A DNA stretch of 10,611 nucleotides from Anaerolineae bacterium (GTDB taxonomy: Bacteria; Chloroflexota; Anaerolineae; Anaerolineales; E44-bin32), in assembly GCA_030673735.1 (NCBI GenBank), contig DAOVIK010000030.1, forward strand, positions 1 to 10,611, in the 5' to 3' direction. Every line of letters begins with the position of its first letter. The first letter of the stretch is position 1. Shown in pieces: positions 6,357 through 10,611 of the stretch. The notes below the pieces were generated by a model that did not search any database, was not told where the DNA came from, and saw only the letters and a list, made by a program, of their open reading frames with translations. Made by a program: the position numbers and the translations under genes.

Positions 6357-6773
6357 GTGCCAACCATAAACCAGCTGGTGCGCAAGCGCCGCCGCCGCAA
6401 GGCGGGAAAGAGCAAAGCGCCGGCGCTGCAATACATCTTCAACTCGATGAAGCAGCGACGCGTGACTACGCCCAGGGGCGCTCCACAGAAGCGCGGCGTG
6501 TGTGTACAAGTTCGAACTCAGACGCCCAAGAAGCCCAATTCTGCGCTTCGCAAGGTGACACGAGTGCGCCTGACTAACGGGATTGAGGTCAGTGCCTACA
6601 TCCCCGGTGAGGGGCACTCCTTGCAGGAGCACTCCGTTGTGCTGGTGCGTGGCGGGCGCGTGAAGGATCTTCCCGGGGTACGCTATCACGTCGTGCGCGG
6701 CACTTTGGACAGCGTGGGCGTAGAGGGACGCAAGCAAAGCCGTTCCAAATACGGCGGCAAGCGCCCCAAATAG
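6357..6773 (+). CDS. rpsL: 30S ribosomal protein S12
   Basis: Decoding-site protein of the small subunit, next to the A-site helix of 16S rRNA. 138 residues. The N-terminus PTINQLVRK, the PQKRGVC stretch, TPKKPNSALRKV (Lys58 corresponds to E. coli Lys43), HSLQEHSVVLVRGGRVKDLPGVRYH (presented here in family order; its Asp is the one methylthiolated in E. coli) and the SKYGGKRPK end are all canonical. The extra roughly 14 residues between PALQ and PQKRGVC are the indel found in Gram-positive-type S12, giving the 138-residue length seen in Bacillus. The classical streptomycin-resistance positions (Lys58 and the Lys of RVKDLPG) carry the sensitive-type residues. It is the first gene of the str operon, 72 bases before rpsG. 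Confidence 0.98.
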   Translation: MPTINQLVRKRRRRKAGKSKAPALQYIFNSMKQRRVTTPRGAPQKRGVCVQVRTQTPKKPNSALRKVTRVRLTNGIEVSAYIPGEGHSLQEHSVVLVRGGRVKDLPGVRYHVVRGTLDSVGVEGRKQSRSKYGGKRPK

Positions 6774-6792
6774 AAGCAGACAATCGAACGCT

Positions 6793-6817
6793 CGGTCGCC
6801 GGATCATCTGGCGACCG
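6793..6817 (+). promoter_or_regulatory. Strong hairpin in the rpsL-rpsG spacer
   Basis: CGGTCGCC pairs perfectly with GGCGACCG; three further pairs (one G-U) extend the stem to eleven, closed by a TCA loop. No T-run follows. It is 28 bases before the rpsG start; between them lies a short tandem GTGAT run (about 6819-6832) and the GGAG ribosome site (6835-6838). In E. coli the S12-S7 spacer is the binding site by which S7 represses its own translation, so a similar role is a reasonable but untested inference. Confidence 0.65.
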
Positions 6818-6845
6818 TTGTGATGTGATGTGACGGAGCAATCAC

Positions 6846-7313
6846 ATGCGAAGGACAAAGCCAGAAAAGCGGGACACTCCTGGCGACGCGCGATACCAGA
6901 GCGCGTTGGTTCAAGGATTGATCAACCGCCTGATGAAGAAGGGCAAGAAGAGCGTGGCGTCGCGGATTGTGTATAGCGCGTTCGACTTGATCGAGGAGAG
7001 AGCCCGACGTGATCCGTTGGAGCTCTTTGAGCAATCGATCAAGAACGCCACCCCGCTCTTGGAGGTCAAACCGCGGCGAGTCGGCGGCGCCACATACCAG
7101 ATTCCGGTGGAAGTGGCTCCCGCCAGACGGATTTCGCTGGCCATGCGCTGGCTATTGACAGCCGCGCGTGATCGGCCTGGCAAGTCAATGGCTGAGAAGC
7201 TGGCAGGCGAATTGATGGACGCCGCCAAGAACACCGGCGCAACCATAAAGAAGCGTGAAGAAACACACCGCATGGCGGAAGCAAATCGTGCCTTCGCCCA
7301 TTACCGGTGGTAG
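6846..7313 (+). CDS. rpsG: 30S ribosomal protein S7
   Basis: Primary binder that organises the 3' domain (head) of 16S rRNA and lines the E site and mRNA exit. 155 residues, the usual bacterial length (about 156). Visible signatures are the basic N-terminus, LINRLMKKGKKSVA, KPRRVGGATYQIPVEV at residues 75-90, RWLLTAARDR, and the conserved C-terminus HRMAEANRAFAHYRW. ATG preceded by GGAG with seven bases between. It lies between rpsL and fusA as in the classic str operon. In E. coli S7 is the operon's regulator, which makes the hairpin just upstream worth noting. No abnormal residues seen. Confidence 0.98.
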   Translation: MRRTKPEKRDTPGDARYQSALVQGLINRLMKKGKKSVASRIVYSAFDLIEERARRDPLELFEQSIKNATPLLEVKPRRVGGATYQIPVEVAPARRISLAMRWLLTAARDRPGKSMAEKLAGELMDAAKNTGATIKKREETHRMAEANRAFAHYRW

Positions 7314-7315
7314 GC

Positions 7316-7324
7316 AAGGAGGAG
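7316..7324 (+). promoter_or_regulatory. Displaced strong Shine-Dalgarno upstream of fusA
   Basis: AAGGAGGAG lies just after the rpsG stop, but the fusA ATG is at 7356, 31 bases further on. The ATG itself has only a weak AGG (7350-7352) three bases upstream. No start codon in any frame sits at normal distance from the strong site; the nearest, GTG at 7342, is out of frame with EF-G. ACCG (7325-7328) and CGGT (7337-7340) could form a short stem that shortens the distance, but not to the normal range. Confidence 0.45.
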
Positions 7325-7355
7325 ACCGCGGAGAGCCGGTCGTGTCAATAGGAAA

Positions 7356-9434
7356 ATGTCCAGAGAGGTTCCACTTGAGCGCTACCGAAATATTGGTATC
7401 ATCGCGCATATCGATGCTGGCAAGACGACCACCACCGAGCGCGTGCTCTTCTATTCCGGACGCACGCATCGAATGGGATCTGTCGATGATGGCACCACCG
7501 TCACCGATTGGATGGAACAGGAGCGCGAACGGGGAATAACCATCGTCTCGGCAGCGGTGACGACGCAGTGGCGTGATCACATCGTCAACATCATCGACAC
7601 GCCGGGACATATCGACTTCACTGCCGAGGTTCAACGGTCTTTGCGGGTGCTTGACGGAGGGATCGTAGTTTTCGACGCTGTACAAGGAGTGGAACCACAA
7701 TCTGAAACCGTCTGGCGCCAGGCGAACCGCTACAAAGTGCCGCGGGTGTGCTTCGTAAACAAGATGGATCGGGTAGGAGCATCCTTCGAACGCACGATCG
7801 AGAGCATTATCGACCGACTTGGCGCTAACCCGATTGCAGTACACCTGCCCATCGGTTTTGAGGCCGAATTCAGGGGGATGGTCGATCTGATCGATGAGCA
7901 AGCCATAATCTACACGGACGAACTCGGCGCAACGCCGCAGAGGCGCGAGATACCGTCCGATTTGAAGAGCTTGGCTGCTGACATGCGAGCCAAGATGATT
8001 GAGCAGATCGTCGAGACTGACGACGAACTCACGCTGAAATACCTTGATGGAGGAGAGATCAGTCCCGAGGACATTCGACAAGGCTTGCGCAAAGCCGTGA
8101 TCGCTGGCAAGGCCACACCTATACTATGCGGATCGGCGCTGCGCAACAAGGGCGTTCAACCTTTGCTCGATGCTGTAGTGGATTACCTTCCTTCCCCGCT
8201 GGATATTCCCCCGGTTCAGGGATTGAAGCCGAACTCGGAAGAGGAGCTGATCCGCCAGGCGAATGAAGAAGCACCGTTGAGTGCACTGGTGTTCAAGATC
8301 GTCACCGACGCCTATGTTGGACGGCTGGCCTACATCCGTGTCTATTCGGGAAAGATCAAACAAGGATCGACGGTATACAACTCTACCAAGGGTAAGCGTG
8401 AACGAGTGGGACGGCTTATCCACATGTACGCCGATCGACGGGAAGACGTCGATGAGGTATTGGCGGGTGATATAGCGGCAGTCCTGGGCATGAAGGGAAC
8501 CTTTACAGGGGATACGCTGTGCGATGCCTCCAACCAGATCGTCTTGGAGAGCATCACCTTTCCTGAGCCTGTGATCTTCCTCACCATAGAGCCGAAGACG
8601 TTGGCCGACCAGGACAAGATGTCCGAAGCCCTGCAAAAGCTGGCGGAAGAGGATCCGACCTTCCGCGTGGGTGTCGATGAAAATACCGGACAGACGATTA
8701 TCTGGGGCATGGGGGAGCTGCATCTCGAGGTGTTGATGGTTCGTCTGCTGCGCGAATTCAAGGTCCAAGCCCGCATCGGACGCCCGCGAGTTGCGTATCG
8801 CGAGTCGATCTCCAAACCCGTGCCTAAAGTCGTCCACCGCTATGTCAAGCAGACAGGCGGGAAGGGTCATTTCGCCCATGTTGTGCTGAAGCTGGAGCGT
8901 GGAGAGCCGGCTTCGGGGATCGTGTTCGAAAATCGGATCAAAGGTGGAGTGATCCCCAAGGAATTTGCACGCGGCGTCGAAAAGGGAGTAAGCGAAGCGG
9001 CCGAATCGGGAGTCTTGGCAGGATATCCTGTTACTGATGTGAAGGTGACGTTGTACGACGGCTCCATGCATGAGGTAGATTCGAGCGAGATGTCGTTCAA
9101 GGTCGCCGGTTCGATGGCCTTCAAAGAGGGCGTGCAACGAGGAGCACCGGTATTGCTCGAACCGGTCATGCATACCGAGGTCGTGGTTCCAGAGGATCAC
9201 ATCGGAGACGTGAGCGGGGATCTCTCCTCCCGGCGGGCTACGATCGAGGGCATTGAGCCGCGAACAGGAGAGACTCAGGCCATCCGAGCCAAGGTGCCCA
9301 TTGCCGAGATGTTCGGCTATGCAACCGACTTGCGCTCGATGACACAGGGGCGCGGCGTATTCACGATGGAATTCGATCACTACGCGCAGGTGGCCGAGCA
9401 GGTCACCAAGGAGTTGCTCACCGGCGCTCGTTGA
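7356..9434 (+). CDS. fusA: Elongation factor G
   Basis: Translocation GTPase that moves tRNAs and mRNA after peptide bond formation and helps ribosome recycling. 692 residues, the normal EF-G length. The start is set by the conserved REVPLERYRNIGIIAH opening. GTPase motifs: G1 AHIDAGKTTTTE (17-28), G2 RGITI with Thr62, G3 DTPGH (81-85), G4 NKMD (135-138), G5 GSA (259-261). Later domains show GMGELHLEV, the GG-KGH region of domain IV, HEVDSSEMSFK at the domain IV tip area, and the AEMFGYATDLRSMTQGRG stretch of domain V. Mild oddities: MVR where most EF-G have VDR (Val462), and KGHF where RGQY is common. Its place in the str operon makes it the housekeeping copy. Its ribosome site is unusually weak. 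Confidence 0.97.
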   Translation: MSREVPLERYRNIGIIAHIDAGKTTTTERVLFYSGRTHRMGSVDDGTTVTDWMEQERERGITIVSAAVTTQWRDHIVNIIDTPGHIDFTAEVQRSLRVLDGGIVVFDAVQGVEPQSETVWRQANRYKVPRVCFVNKMDRVGASFERTIESIIDRLGANPIAVHLPIGFEAEFRGMVDLIDEQAIIYTDELGATPQRREIPSDLKSLAADMRAKMIEQIVETDDELTLKYLDGGEISPEDIRQGLRKAVIAGKATPILCGSALRNKGVQPLLDAVVDYLPSPLDIPPVQGLKPNSEEELIRQANEEAPLSALVFKIVTDAYVGRLAYIRVYSGKIKQGSTVYNSTKGKRERVGRLIHMYADRREDVDEVLAGDIAAVLGMKGTFTGDTLCDASNQIVLESITFPEPVIFLTIEPKTLADQDKMSEALQKLAEEDPTFRVGVDENTGQTIIWGMGELHLEVLMVRLLREFKVQARIGRPRVAYRESISKPVPKVVHRYVKQTGGKGHFAHVVLKLERGEPASGIVFENRIKGGVIPKEFARGVEKGVSEAAESGVLAGYPVTDVKVTLYDGSMHEVDSSEMSFKVAGSMAFKEGVQRGAPVLLEPVMHTEVVVPEDHIGDVSGDLSSRRATIEGIEPRTGETQAIRAKVPIAEMFGYATDLRSMTQGRGVFTMEFDHYAQVAEQVTKELLTGAR

Positions 9435-9490
9435 GCGGATCGGCGAGAACCAGGCAATCATACATCTTAGTCAGGAGTGAGAGCGAGACC
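9435..9490 (+). other. Short fusA-tuf spacer with ribosome binding site
   Basis: 56 bases, no promoter or terminator seen. AGGAG (9473-9477) is 13 bases before the tuf ATG, longer than ideal; GAG repeats lie closer. The start is fixed by the conserved EF-Tu N-terminus (MAKKKFERTKPH). Confidence 0.5.

Positions 9491-10611
<1,121 letters not shown>

Noticed and set aside
6430..6480. Insertion in S12 between PALQ and PQKRGVC as something new
   Set aside because: The same indel is normal for Gram-positive-type S12, for example the 138-residue Bacillus protein.
8124..9461. Long antisense open frame (445 codons) opposite fusA, and others opposite rpsG/fusA and tuf (7185-8081, 9751-10482)
   Set aside because: They lie fully or mostly against strongly conserved EF-G, S7 and EF-Tu genes, show no recognisable family, and have no convincing ribosome site. 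Long antisense frames are expected in GC-rich coding DNA.

Overview
This window holds one lytic transglycosylase gene followed by core transcription and translation genes, all on the + strand: lytic transglycosylase (5' end cut off) - rpoB - rpsL - rpsG - fusA - tuf (3' end cut off). The DNA is GC-rich. The organism is probably a member of the Chloroflexota, perhaps near Anaerolineae. The reasons are the Gram-positive-length S12, the style of the EF-Tu (for example its DDPELLELVELELRELL stretch), and an RpoB with lineage-type insertions that lacks the large pre-active-site insertion of proteobacteria. This placement is inference from remembered family features, not from a search.

Layout. Positions 2-1876 encode a TPR-rich protein ending in a complete SLT catalytic domain (Slt70-like). 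Positions 1877-2204 are a 328-base gap with a good sigma-70-type promoter (2000-2028) and a roughly 170-nt leader that can fold into hairpins. Positions 2205-6122 encode RNA polymerase beta. Two things are unusual here: rplKAJL is not upstream of rpoB, and rpoC is not downstream. The next gene is rpsL. Positions 6123-6356 carry a second strong promoter (TTGACG, 17 bases, extended -10 TGGTAGAAT) and a structured leader. The str operon follows: rpsL (S12), rpsG (S7), fusA (EF-G) and tuf (EF-Tu).

The most interesting signal is the rpsL leader. A perfect 10-bp hairpin (6273-6300) has an 8-nt loop that is exactly complementary to the 8 nt at 6339-6346, overlapping the first base of the rpsL Shine-Dalgarno. 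The 3' arm of the same hairpin contains CCTCCA, exactly complementary to the Shine-Dalgarno TGGAGG (6345-6350). This looks like a pseudoknot or two-state translational switch, plausibly a ribosomal-protein autoregulatory leader. A further strong hairpin lies between rpsL and rpsG, the place where S7 controls the operon in E. coli.

At the protein level, RpoB has a roughly 140-residue insertion near its C-terminal part, built partly from 26-residue repeats with exact spacing. It also has Thr in place of the rifampicin-contact Arg529 (E. coli numbering) and GGD in place of the usual GYN before FED. The EF-Tu has Met and Arg in the G3 motif (DMPGHRDY instead of DCPGHADY) and a strongly G-ending codon choice unlike its neighbours. 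Together the genes make ribosome decoding-site proteins, the two main elongation GTPases and one polymerase subunit, so growth-linked regulation of the whole block is expected.
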